Program-made: the position numbers and the translations under genes | Notes under the pieces: model-generated | Databases searched by the model: none | What the model saw: the letters and a program-made list of their open reading frames with translations, nothing else | What the model was told of the DNA's origin: nothing | NCBI GenBank assembly: GCA_025360355.1 | Contig: JANYCL010000149.1 | Location: 1 to 17,030, forward strand | From: Sphingobacteriaceae bacterium | Lineage (GTDB): Bacteria; Bacteroidota; Bacteroidia; B-17B0; Aurantibacillaceae | DNA: 17,030 nt | Reading direction: 5' to 3' | In this document: one piece after another, positions 1 to 7,400 of the stretch | Position numbering within the stretch: the first letter of the stretch is position 1 | Layout of the letters: each line of letters starts with the position of its first letter

Positions 1-2
1 TA

Positions 3-1151
3 GGTATTGGTCGCCCGAGTACTTATGCACCAACCATTTCAACAGTTCAAAAACGTGGTTACGTTGAGAAAACCGACCGCGAAGGCACGCCAAGAAACTA
101 TTCATACATAGTTTTAACTGCAGGAAATATTAAAAAAGAAACAAGAACAGAAAATACAGGAGCAGAAAAATCAAAATTATTCCCAACCGATATCGGTATG
201 GTTGTTAATGATTTCTTGTTACAACATTTTCCTGAAATTTTAGATTTTCACTTCACTGCAAAAGTTGAAGAAGAGTTTGATGAAATTGCTGAAGGCAAAT
301 TGAATTGGACAAAAATGCTGAAAGATTTTTACAAACCTTTTCATAAAACCGTAGAAAAAACTACCGAACACAGCGAACGTCAAAGCGGCGAACGTGAATT
401 AGGTATCGATCCGGTTAGTGGAAAAAAAGTAATTGTGCGTATCGGTCGTTTTGGTCCCCTTGCACAAATTGGAGAAACGAACGAAGAGAAAGGACTAAAA
501 GCAACATTCGCAGGTTTGCGTAAAGACCAACGAATGGAAACCATTACTTTGGAACAAGCTTTATTATTATTTAAAATGCCGCGTGTTGTTGGTGAATTAG
601 AAGGTAAGGAAATGAAAGTTGGCATTGGAAGATTTGGTCCGTACGTTGTACATAATAATGCATTCACTTCATTAGGAAAAGAAGAAGATCCTTATACAAT
701 TAGCGGTGACCGTTGCGTTGAATTAATACAAGCAAAACGCGAAAAAGACGCAGCTAAGATCATAAAATTATTTCCTGAGAATCCGAATTTAAAAGTGTTA
801 CACGGTCGTTGGGGACCATGCATAGTTTTAGGAAAAGATTTTTTCAGGATTCCGAAAGACAAAGAACCTATTAAATTAAGTTTTGGTGAGATCGTTGATA
901 TTATTGGCGGCATGGATGCTTATGAGCAGGTAATTAAAAATGCCGAAACAAAAGCGAAAAAATTCGGAAAAGGAAAAGCAGAACCAAAAGCTAAAGCTAA
1001 AAAAGGTAAAGCAGCTAAAGTTGTTGAACTAAAAAAGCCGGCAAAAAAAGCGTCAGCTAAGAAATCGGTATTCAAAAAAGCAGCGTCAAAAAGCACAGCA
1101 CCTAAACGTGTAATTAAGGCTACTCGGAAAAAGGCGGCTAAGAAAAAGTAA
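3..1151 (+). CDS. topA: DNA topoisomerase I, C-terminal part (5' end outside window)
   Basis: Type IA topoisomerase, which relaxes negatively supercoiled DNA. The reading frame is open from the window edge, and the first complete codons read GIGRPSTYAPTISTVQKRGY, a highly conserved TopA motif, so the gene starts upstream. The first internal ATG (198) is not the start. After the core come three repeats with the cores IGRFGP, IGRFGPY and HGRWGPC (about 433-456, 622-645 and 802-825). These are the TopA C-terminal repeats used instead of zinc ribbons in Bacteroidota. The last 60 residues or so are a Lys/Ala-rich tail ending AAKKK, resembling a histone H1 tail and probably binding DNA without sequence specificity (inference). 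The stop is TAA, followed by a strong terminator. The Toprim domain and active-site tyrosine lie outside the window. Confidence 0.96.
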   Translation, partial: GIGRPSTYAPTISTVQKRGYVEKTDREGTPRNYSYIVLTAGNIKKETRTENTGAEKSKLFPTDIGMVVNDFLLQHFPEILDFHFTAKVEEEFDEIAEGKLNWTKMLKDFYKPFHKTVEKTTEHSERQSGERELGIDPVSGKKVIVRIGRFGPLAQIGETNEEKGLKATFAGLRKDQRMETITLEQALLLFKMPRVVGELEGKEMKVGIGRFGPYVVHNNAFTSLGKEEDPYTISGDRCVELIQAKREKDAAKIIKLFPENPNLKVLHGRWGPCIVLGKDFFRIPKDKEPIKLSFGEIVDIIGGMDAYEQVIKNAETKAKKFGKGKAEPKAKAKKGKAAKVVELKKPAKKASAKKSVFKKAASKSTAPKRVIKATRKKAAKKK

Positions 1152-1171
1152 TTTTTACGATCAATTTATAG

Positions 1172-1208
1172 ATGTCGGATGGTTCAAAATCATCCGACAT
1201 TTTTTTTT
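1172..1208 (+). terminator. Intrinsic terminator of topA
   Basis: A perfect 10 bp inverted repeat (ATGTCGGATG at 1172-1181, CATCCGACAT at 1191-1200) with a 9-nt loop is followed directly by a run of T to 1208. It lies 20 bases after the topA stop codon. This is a textbook Rho-independent terminator, and it separates topA from mgtE. Confidence 0.93.
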
Positions 1209-1257
1209 GAAAAATAATTGGCAAGGGGGCTCCATGAGGGGGATAATTTCTATATCA

Positions 1258-1269
1258 AACCTTAAGGTT
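1258..1269. promoter_or_regulatory. 12 bp palindrome upstream of mgtE, possible operator
   Basis: AACCTTAAGGTT is a perfect 12 bp palindrome 31 bases before the mgtE -7 box, in the gap between the topA terminator and mgtE. Position suits an activator or repressor site, but no regulator is known to me for this word. Confidence 0.25.
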
Positions 1270-1300
1270 CAATTGAAGTTAGGTTTCATTAAAATTTCCC

Positions 1301-1308
1301 TACTTTTG
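1301..1308 (+). promoter_or_regulatory. Candidate -7 promoter box of mgtE
   Basis: TACTTTTG matches the Bacteroidota -7 consensus TAnnTTTG exactly and is followed by CA. It lies 17 bases before the mgtE ATG, which predicts a leader of only about 10-15 nt and no Shine-Dalgarno. I see no convincing -33 TTTG at the usual distance, so the call rests on the -7 box and its position. Confidence 0.5.
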
Positions 1309-1325
1309 CATAGCTTATTTGGGTT

Positions 1326-2678
1326 ATGCAATTCGATCTCACAACAGAATACATTGATCAGATAAAAGAAGCCATTGTTGTAAAGAACAATAAGTTTCTT
1401 CACGAGCACTTGCAGGAAATGCATGCTGCCGATATCGCTATTGTATTTGGTCAGCTTGAAATTGATGAAGCCCATTACATTTACGATCTTTTAGATGAGA
1501 ATATTGCTCCGAAAGTTTTATTGGAATTGGAGGAAGACCTTCGCGAAGAATTATTAAGCACCTTCTCAACTAAAGAAATTGCAGAGCAAATTGATAACAT
1601 GCAGAGTGATGACGCTGCCGATGTTATTAATGAATTACCGGAGAATATACAAGATGAAGTATTATCGCAGATCGAAGATATTGAGCAGGCAAGCGATATA
1701 GCCGACCTCTTAAATTACGAAGAAGGAACAGCAGGTTCCTTAATGGCGAAAGAATTAGTTAGCGTTTATGTTTTAGATACTGTTAGTATTTGCATTGATC
1801 AGATCCGCGCACAAACCGATAACATTGGTGTGATGTACGCAGTGTATGTTGTTGATGAGAATAATAAATTACTCGGGATGCTCTCTCTGAAAAAATTAAT
1901 TATCTCACATCCGCTTACACGCATTGATGAAATTTATCGTCGTGATGTTTACTTTGCAAAAGTTACTGCAACAAGCGAAGAAGTTTCTGACCTCATGCGC
2001 AAATATGATCTCGTTGTTCTTCCTGTTGTTGATCAGCTTGGAAGATTAGTCGGACGAATTACTATCGATGACATCGTGGACGTAATGCGTGAAGATGCTG
2101 AAAAAGATATTCAGATCATGAGTGGTATCACCGATGACGTTGATAGTAATGACCGCATCTGGCGTTTATCTCGCGCACGAATTCCGTGGTTGTTAGTTGG
2201 TATGTGTGGTGGAATTGTGGGCTCAAGGATCATTGGTTCGTACGAAGATAATATTAAGATCCATCCTGAAATGGCATTCTTCATTCCATTGATCGGAGCG
2301 ACCGGTGGGAATGTTGGTGTGCAATCATCCGCAATTATTGTTCAGGGTTTAGCTAATAATACTTTGTTAGGCGATAAAATTGGTTCCAAACTTTTAAAAG
2401 AATTAGGAGTTGGATTAATAAACGGCGCAATTTGTTCTTCATTAATTTGGGGATATGCATTCTTAATTGAAAGCTGGAAATTAGCCGCAACAGTTAGCGT
2501 GGCTTTGTTCACTGTGATCCTTTGTGCGTCGTTCTTAGGAACTTTTGTGCCTTTAACGATGAACCGCTTCAAAATTAATCCGGCGTTGGCTACAGGGCCA
2601 TTTGTGACAACACTGAATGATATTATCGGCATAACAATATATTTTTTAGTCGGCCGTTTATTATACAGCTCATTGTAG
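1326..2678 (+). CDS. mgtE: Magnesium transporter/channel MgtE
   Basis: Inner-membrane Mg2+ channel of the MgtE/SLC41 family, gated by cytoplasmic Mg2+. At 450 residues it has the full length of the family. Residues about 20-125 form the helical, acidic MgtE N domain (repeated IAEQIDNM, ADVINELP and similar segments). Residues about 135-255 form a pair of CBS domains (GSLMAKELVSV; second copy near VVLPVVDQLGRLVGRITIDD). The membrane domain starts near residue 280 (RIPWLLVGMCGGIVGSRIIG). The pore signatures are present: PLIGATGGNVGVQSS and NPALATGPFVTTLNDIIG, with the conserved Asp of the pore at residue 432. ATG start 17 bases after a TAnnTTTG box. A putative lipoprotein follows with almost no gap. 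Nothing is broken or missing. Confidence 0.96.
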   Translation: MQFDLTTEYIDQIKEAIVVKNNKFLHEHLQEMHAADIAIVFGQLEIDEAHYIYDLLDENIAPKVLLELEEDLREELLSTFSTKEIAEQIDNMQSDDAADVINELPENIQDEVLSQIEDIEQASDIADLLNYEEGTAGSLMAKELVSVYVLDTVSICIDQIRAQTDNIGVMYAVYVVDENNKLLGMLSLKKLIISHPLTRIDEIYRRDVYFAKVTATSEEVSDLMRKYDLVVLPVVDQLGRLVGRITIDDIVDVMREDAEKDIQIMSGITDDVDSNDRIWRLSRARIPWLLVGMCGGIVGSRIIGSYEDNIKIHPEMAFFIPLIGATGGNVGVQSSAIIVQGLANNTLLGDKIGSKLLKELGVGLINGAICSSLIWGYAFLIESWKLAATVSVALFTVILCASFLGTFVPLTMNRFKINPALATGPFVTTLNDIIGITIYFLVGRLLYSSL

Positions 2679-2679
2679 A

Positions 2680-3153
2680 TTGAAATTTCTTAAAACATAT
2701 TTACTTTTTGTTCTAACCGTAATTTTATTTTTGGGCTGTAAAAAATATCCTGAAAATAAATTATGGTTCAAAAAACCGGAACAGGTTTTTAAAGGCGGAA
2801 AAATAACTTCCTATAAAATTAACGGCGTTGATAGAATGCAATACTTCCGCGATCTGTATAAAAATTTTCCTTACAATTGGTACGGCCATTCAGTTGAAGA
2901 TATTTTTGAATTACCATTTGAACACGGCGCAGGCAGCGAAGATCTTAAAACTGAATACGGCGAAGGTAGTTTTCGTTTTTCAGAAACAAAGCGCGAAGTG
3001 GAAATCAGTTTTACCCCTGTGAATTCCGCTTACGGTGCCGAAAATATTTTTGTTGGCGAAATAAGCTGGAAAGTAATGAAGCTTACAAAAACCGGTCAGC
3101 TTAAACTACAAGGCAAATACAATTTCAAATTGTACGAGATCGAATTCAATTAA
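2680..3153 (+). CDS. Putative lipoprotein of unknown function (TTG start)
   Basis: 157-residue protein that I do not recognise. It begins with TTG one base after the mgtE stop. No ATG lies in frame nearby upstream, and TTG places a good lipoprotein signal at the N-terminus: MKFLK, then a hydrophobic stretch, then FLGC with the lipidated Cys at residue 20. The mature part is polar and rich in Tyr/Phe/Glu, with motifs ITSYKINGVDRMQYF and NWYGHSVEDIFELPF, and it ends in alternating beta-like segments (WKVMKLTKTGQLKLQGKYNF). A small beta-barrel or lipocalin-like fold is possible but unproven. It is probably cotranscribed with mgtE; no functional link can be read from the sequence. Its stop overlaps the purA stop on the other strand by 4 bp. 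Confidence 0.8.
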   Translation: MKFLKTYLLFVLTVILFLGCKKYPENKLWFKKPEQVFKGGKITSYKINGVDRMQYFRDLYKNFPYNWYGHSVEDIFELPFEHGAGSEDLKTEYGEGSFRFSETKREVEISFTPVNSAYGAENIFVGEISWKVMKLTKTGQLKLQGKYNFKLYEIEFN

Positions 3154-4418
3154 CGTTTAATGGTTTGTTTTCTATCCGGACCGATCGATACAATTGTGAT
3201 CGGCGTTTTAACAGCATTCTCAATGTATTTTACATAACTCAGCAATTCCTTCGGCATTTGTTCTTTTTCAGTGAGCTGAGTCAGATCACAACCCCATCCT
3301 TTTACTTCTTCGTAAATTGGTGTTACATATTTCGGATCGATATCGTATGGCAAATAATCAATTACTTTTCCGTTGTAATTATAATGCGTACAAACTTTTA
3401 AAGTATCAAAGTCCGAAAGCACATCAGCTTTCATCATCATCAATTCAGTAACACCATTGATCATGATCGCATATTTTAATGCAGGAATATCTAACCAACC
3501 AGTACGGCGCGGACGACCTGTAGTTGAACCAAATTCACGACCTATCTGGCGGATCTTTTCTCCAACCTCGTCTTCTAATTCCGTTGGAAAAGGACCGCTT
3601 CCCACTCTTGTACAATACGCTTTAAAAATCCCGATCACTCTGCCGATCTTGTTTGGAGGAATTCCTAAACCACTACACGCACCCGAACAAACTGTGTTCG
3701 ATGATGTAACAAAAGGGTAAGAACCAAAATCAATATCTAATAAAGAGCCTTGTGCACCTTCCGCTAAAACTTTTTTACCTGAAGCCATTGCTGTATTCAA
3801 ATAATGTTCGCTTTCTATAAGCTGCATTTGTTTTATCATTTCAATACTTTCGAACCAAGCCGGCTCAAATTCCAATAAATTATATTCGTAATTATGAAAC
3901 GATAATAATTGCTTGTGTTTTTCAACTAACGCATCATATTTTTCTTTAAAATCATGTCTTTCAATATCACCAATGCGCAAACCATTGCGCCCGGTCTTAT
4001 CCATGTAAGTCGGACCAATACCTTTTAATGTAGAACCAATTTTATTTTTTCCTTTTGAAGCTTCACTTGCTGCATCTAATAAACGATGAGTTGGTAAAAT
4101 TAAATGTGCACGTTTTGAAATTAATAATTTTGCTTTTACATCAACACCCATTTTTACGAGAGCATCAATTTCCTTTTTAAAAATAATGGGATCAATCACC
4201 ACACCGTTACCTACAATGTTTAATGCTGTTGGATGAAATATTCCACTGGGAATTGTATGCAATACGTGTTTAATTCCGTTAAACTCTAAAGTGTGACCGG
4301 CGTTTGGTCCGCCTTGAAAACGTGCTATGATATCATAATCCGGCGTTAAAACATCAACAATTTTTCCTTTACCTTCATCGCCCCATTGCAGGCCTAACAG
4401 TACATCTGATTTTGACAT
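3150..4418 (-). CDS. purA: Adenylosuccinate synthetase
   Basis: Catalyses GTP-dependent ligation of IMP and aspartate to adenylosuccinate, the first committed step from IMP to AMP. The cytoplasmic protein of 422 residues matches the bacterial family length. The N-terminal motif GLQWGDEGKGKIVD contains the catalytic Asp14 and the P-loop Lys. QGGPNAGHT contains catalytic His42. Further family motifs are GSTLKGIGPTYMDK, VTSSNTVCSGACSGLG, KAYCTRVGSGPFPTEL and GSTTGRPRRTGWLD (IMP and aspartate loop). The ATG start is fixed by the N-terminal motif. Upstream on its strand lies TAAATTTA, one base off the TAnnTTTG box, about 30 bases before the ATG. An AT-rich repeat separates it from ribH, so the two may not share a transcript. 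Confidence 0.97.
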   Translation of the reverse strand: MSKSDVLLGLQWGDEGKGKIVDVLTPDYDIIARFQGGPNAGHTLEFNGIKHVLHTIPSGIFHPTALNIVGNGVVIDPIIFKKEIDALVKMGVDVKAKLLISKRAHLILPTHRLLDAASEASKGKNKIGSTLKGIGPTYMDKTGRNGLRIGDIERHDFKEKYDALVEKHKQLLSFHNYEYNLLEFEPAWFESIEMIKQMQLIESEHYLNTAMASGKKVLAEGAQGSLLDIDFGSYPFVTSSNTVCSGACSGLGIPPNKIGRVIGIFKAYCTRVGSGPFPTELEDEVGEKIRQIGREFGSTTGRPRRTGWLDIPALKYAIMINGVTELMMMKADVLSDFDTLKVCTHYNYNGKVIDYLPYDIDPKYVTPIYEEVKGWGCDLTQLTEKEQMPKELLSYVKYIENAVKTPITIVSIGPDRKQTIKR

Positions 4419-4501
4419 AGTATCAATATTAAGAGGTAAATTTAACTGTAAAAAAACTCTTAATAAGCCTTTCTTAATAACTGTTGAAAAGTTAGAAATT
4501 T

Positions 4502-4561
4502 AAAGATTGAAAAATGAAAGCATAATTTTTGAATCTTTGAACCTTGAATCTTTTGGATCTT
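4502..4561. repeat. Intergenic inverted element with GAATCTTT word array
   Basis: Between ribH and purA. Arms AAAGATTGAAAAAT (4502-4515) and ATTTTTGAATCTTT (4525-4538) pair at 13 of 14 positions around a 9-nt loop. The right arm continues as about four degenerate copies of an 8 bp word: GAATCTTT (4531), GAACCTT (4539), GAATCTTTT (4546) and GGATCTT (4555). The same word family and the same left-hand AAATTTAAAGATTG motif recur at 9545-9612. It may act as a terminator for ribH; the repeat family itself is not identified. Confidence 0.65.
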
Positions 4562-5036
4562 AAACCGAAAGCATTTTAATCGCTGTAACAGCAGCTTCAT
4601 CGCCTTTGTTACCGTGCTTCCCGCCTGCTCTATCGATAGCTTGCTGCATATTATCAGTGGTTAATACACCGAAAACAACAGGCTTATTGTGTTTTATATT
4701 TAGATCAGTAATTCCGTTCGCAACAGCATTACAAATAAAATCGAAATGCCTTGTTTCACCTTGGATCACACAACCAATGCAAATTACTGCATCAATATCT
4801 GCTTTCTGCGCCATGCGTTGTCCACCTAAAACCAATTCAAAACTTCCGGGAACTGTTTTTGAAATAATATTTTCCGGTTTTACACCGTGTTTTATTAATG
4901 TATCACAAGCACCTTTATACAAAGCATGCGTGATTTCATGATTCCATTCAGCCCACACAATTCCAAATTTATAAGCAGCCGCGTTTTTAATTTCGCTGCC
5001 TTCAAAATTGGAAAGATTTTTATTTTGGCTCGACAT
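4560..5036 (-). CDS. ribH: 6,7-dimethyl-8-ribityllumazine synthase
   Basis: Penultimate enzyme of riboflavin synthesis. It condenses 5-amino-6-ribitylamino-uracil with 3,4-dihydroxy-2-butanone 4-phosphate and usually assembles into an icosahedral or smaller oligomeric shell. The 158 residues fit the family. Signature segments are the substrate-binding FGIVWAEWNHEIT (Trp31), VPGSFELVLGGQ, CVIQGETRHFDFI with the catalytic His at residue 97, PVVFGVLTTDNMQQAIDRAGG and the terminal GNKGDEAAVTAI. Start ATG at 5036; the first 22 residues are a variable extension. It lies downstream of the TPR membrane protein, with a 69-base gap that holds a GC-rich hairpin. No other rib gene is in the window. Confidence 0.96.
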   Translation of the reverse strand: MSSQNKNLSNFEGSEIKNAAAYKFGIVWAEWNHEITHALYKGACDTLIKHGVKPENIISKTVPGSFELVLGGQRMAQKADIDAVICIGCVIQGETRHFDFICNAVANGITDLNIKHNKPVVFGVLTTDNMQQAIDRAGGKHGNKGDEAAVTAIKMLSV

Positions 5037-5053
5037 GGTTTCGTTTAAACAAA

Positions 5054-5083
5054 TCAGCCGTCGGGATCTCTCGGGACGGCTGA
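5054..5083 (-). terminator. GC-rich hairpin between the TPR gene and ribH
   Basis: Perfect 9 bp arms TCAGCCGTC (5054-5062) and GACGGCTGA (5075-5083) enclose a 12-nt loop. Read on the minus strand, the hairpin is followed by TTTGTTTAAA, a weak T-tract. It lies 22 bases after the TPR stop and 17 bases before the ribH start, so it could be a partial terminator or attenuator, or a repeat. It is too small to be an FMN riboswitch. Confidence 0.6.
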
Positions 5084-5105
5084 ATTAAAATAAGTTTATA
5101 ATTTA

Positions 5106-5885
5106 TTATAAATTACCTAAAGTTTTTACTTTAGAAATGTTCTTTTCAATTTCACGGGCTTCGTTACTCTTACCGTATTCTTTTTTAATGCGCTCGTAAA
5201 TTCCTAAAGCCTCCGCGTAATTATTTTTTAATTCGTAAGCAAAAGCTGCTTTTCTTAAAAATAAAGGAGTCGTAAAATTATTTGAATTTTTCTCTGCAGC
5301 TTTTAAATAATATTTTAAAGCTTCGTCTACTTTATTTAATTCCATGTTTGCATCACCAATACAACCAATAGCAATTGGTGCTATCATCATATCGTTGCCA
5401 TCGTATTTTTGTAAAAATTCAATAGCTCTGTCATATTGCGCAGTACGTAAACAACAAATACCTGCATAATAATTAGCAAGTGTACCAACAGAAGTAATTC
5501 CATACTCATCTGCGATCTGTTCAAAGCCCATCATGGTCTTATCCCCCTCTGCAGTACGCACCATCATGCCACCTTTTAAGGCTATATTGAAACTATCTTT
5601 TTCAAAAGCATTTTGCGCCCAAAATATTTCGTTAGCAGCGCCTTTTTCTTTATCCGGTAAATAATAAAATTTATAGAACACAAATAAACCAACTACAAGC
5701 GCGATACTTCCGCCTACGTAATTGATCATTTTTTTATTCTTCTCGTAAAAAAATTGCAAGCCTTCCAAAGTAGGATCGATCGCTTTGGGCGATGATACTT
5801 CTTGCTCGTTCGATTCCTCTTCAACATCAACGTTTTCGTTGTTTTCTACGTTTTCAATAGGGTTTTCTTCTTTAAGCTCGGCCAT
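5106..5885 (-). CDS. Single-pass membrane protein with TPR repeats (YfgM-like layout)
   Basis: 259 residues. Residues 1-48 are strongly acidic (EENPIENVENNENVDVEEES). A single transmembrane segment runs from about 53 to 76 (MINYVGGSIALVVGLFVFYK). The rest is helical, with TPR-like units between about 134 and 245 (ANYYAGICCLRTAQYDRAIEFL; GDANMELNKVDEALKYYLKAA; AFAYELKNNYAEALGIYERI). The layout of short cytoplasmic acidic tail, one membrane helix and periplasmic TPR domain resembles YfgM, a partner of the SecYEG/PpiD periplasmic chaperone machinery; the functional parallel is inference. ATG start downstream of a TAnnTTTG box. It is divergent from recF and upstream of ribH. Confidence 0.85.
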   Translation of the reverse strand: MAELKEENPIENVENNENVDVEEESNEQEVSSPKAIDPTLEGLQFFYEKNKKMINYVGGSIALVVGLFVFYKFYYLPDKEKGAANEIFWAQNAFEKDSFNIALKGGMMVRTAEGDKTMMGFEQIADEYGITSVGTLANYYAGICCLRTAQYDRAIEFLQKYDGNDMMIAPIAIGCIGDANMELNKVDEALKYYLKAAEKNSNNFTTPLFLRKAAFAYELKNNYAEALGIYERIKKEYGKSNEAREIEKNISKVKTLGNL

Positions 5886-5908
5886 TTTATACTCTTATTT
5901 TAAGGTGA

Positions 5909-5939
5909 CAAAAATAGATTTTTAATTTTAAATCCCGAA
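5909..5939 (-). promoter_or_regulatory. Candidate promoter of the TPR gene
   Basis: On the minus strand TATTTTTG (5909-5916) matches TAnnTTTG exactly. A TTTCG (5936-5940), close to the -33 TTTG, lies 19 bases upstream of it. Transcription would start about 20 bases before the ATG. It sits in the 110-base divergent region shared with recF. Confidence 0.5.
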
Positions 5940-5995
5940 ATTTATTTTAAAGGCTGTTTAACCCGTAAAAATGGCTTAAATTTACCCCAAATACC

Positions 5996-7102
5996 ATGGT
6001 TTTAAAGCAACTTTCCCTTATAAACTTCAAAAACTACGCTGATGTTACCCTTCATTTTAGCGAAAAAATGAATTGCCTGGTAGGTAACAACGGAATGGGT
6101 AAAACCAATATTTTAGATGCTATCCATTATTTGTCTTTTTGTAAGAGTTTTTTCAACGCTATCGATAGTCAGAACATTAAACACGGAGAAGGTTTTTTTG
6201 TGATTCAAGGTGCTTATAACCGGAACGGTGAAACGACCGAAGTATATTGCGGACAAAAACGCAACCAGAAAAAAGTATTTAAACACGATAAAAAAGAATA
6301 CGACCGTTTATCGGAACATATTGGAATGTATCCTTTGGTAATGATCTCTCCCGCTGATGGTGAATTAATAAATGGAACCAGCGAAGTACGCAGAAAATTT
6401 ATTGACGGGATAATTTCGCAATACGATAAATTTTATTTAGAAAAATTAATAGCTTACAATCAGGTATTAAAACAGCGTAATGCACTCTTAAAACAATTTT
6501 ATGAATCAAGGGCTTTTGATTCGGTTACTCTCGAGATCTGGGATGAACAATTAATCATTCATGGCAAAGCAATTTTACAGATCCGTACCGATTTCATTAA
6601 AGAATTTATTCCCTTATTCAACAAACATTATTCTTACATCAGCGAAAGCAAAGAAGAAGTTTCCCTGAAATACGAATCATCTGTTGGCGAACGCGATTAT
6701 AAAAATGCCATTTTAACTTCCATTGAACGCGACCGCGTTTTACATTACACAACTGTTGGTCCGCATAAAGACGACTTGGATTTTACGATCAATAGTTTTA
6801 GTTTGAAGAAATTTGCCTCTCAGGGACAACAAAAATCCTACTTATTAGCTTTAAAATTGGCGCAATTTGAGTTCATAAAAATTAAAAAGAATACAAAACC
6901 TTTGTTGTTATTGGATGATGTTTACGATAAATTAGACGAGGCGCGTTTCCGTAAATTAATTGAATTAGTGAGTGATGATAATTTCGGACAAGTTTTTATT
7001 ACGGATACGCACGCTGATAGAATAAAAAATTTATTTGATAGTTACAACATTGATAAAAAAATATTTTTAGTTGATAATGGCTTTGTTGAAGAATTAAAAT
7101 AA
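5996..7102 (+). CDS. recF: DNA replication and repair protein RecF
   Basis: SMC/ABC-type ATPase that acts with RecO and RecR to load RecA at single-strand gaps and stalled forks. The 368 residues match the family. The N-terminus LKQLSLINFKNY is typical. Walker A is GNNGMGKT at 30-37. ISPADGELINGTSEVRRKF is a conserved RecF segment. The ABC signature region is FASQGQQKSYLLALKLAQ, and Walker B is PLLLLDDVYDKLD at 302-314. ATG start; TAAATTTA about 18 bases upstream is one base off the TAnnTTTG box. Two bases separate its stop from the DUF721 gene, indicating cotranscription. Unlike the classic dnaA-dnaN-recF order, dnaA and dnaN are not adjacent. Confidence 0.97.
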   Translation: MVLKQLSLINFKNYADVTLHFSEKMNCLVGNNGMGKTNILDAIHYLSFCKSFFNAIDSQNIKHGEGFFVIQGAYNRNGETTEVYCGQKRNQKKVFKHDKKEYDRLSEHIGMYPLVMISPADGELINGTSEVRRKFIDGIISQYDKFYLEKLIAYNQVLKQRNALLKQFYESRAFDSVTLEIWDEQLIIHGKAILQIRTDFIKEFIPLFNKHYSYISESKEEVSLKYESSVGERDYKNAILTSIERDRVLHYTTVGPHKDDLDFTINSFSLKKFASQGQQKSYLLALKLAQFEFIKIKKNTKPLLLLDDVYDKLDEARFRKLIELVSDDNFGQVFITDTHADRIKNLFDSYNIDKKIFLVDNGFVEELK

Positions 7103-7104
7103 GA

Positions 7105-7395
7105 ATGAAAAAAAGTAATCTCATAAAAGTTGGCGATGCCATTAACGAGTTTTTAAAACAAGAGAAACTCGACGTGAAGATCAGTCGTTTTACAGTAAAA
7201 AACAGCTGGACTGAAATCGTTGGTGAACACATTTCGAATAACACCTTAGATATTTCTTTTAACGATACGGTTTTGTTCTTAACTCTAAAATCAGCAGCTT
7301 TAAAACAGGAATTATCATTCAACAAACCAAAAATAATCGATAACATAAACCGCTTTTGTGGCAGTAAATTAATTAATGACATCGTTTTTAAATAA
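7105..7395 (+). CDS. DUF721/DciA-like protein
   Basis: Small protein of 96 residues with the DUF721 pattern: an N-terminal helix (LIKVGDAINEFLKQ), the motif VKNSWTEIVGEHISNNT, a beta-rich LDISFNDTVLFLTLKSAALKQEL, and a final helix (PKIIDNINRF). DciA, a DUF721 protein, is the widespread ancestral loader or operator of the replicative helicase DnaB. Members in Bacteroidota are often this short single-domain form. The start is ATG two bases after the recF stop, and the M28 peptidase follows 5 bases after its stop. Partnership with recF supports a replication or repair role. The family assignment is by eye, so dciA is not given as a firm symbol. Confidence 0.85.
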   Translation: MKKSNLIKVGDAINEFLKQEKLDVKISRFTVKNSWTEIVGEHISNNTLDISFNDTVLFLTLKSAALKQELSFNKPKIIDNINRFCGSKLINDIVFK

Positions 7396-7400
7396 ACACT

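Noticed and set aside
380..913. Minus-strand open frames across topA
   Set aside because: They lie opposite the TopA repeats and have no start signals or recognisable features.
1223..1246. G-rich stretch with two GGGGG runs after the topA terminator, as a possible G-quadruplex
   Set aside because: Only two G-runs are present; four are needed for an intramolecular quadruplex.
5037..5105. FMN riboswitch before ribH
   Set aside because: The gap is only 69 bases and holds one simple hairpin; the six-helix FMN aptamer needs about twice that and its conserved boxes are not present.
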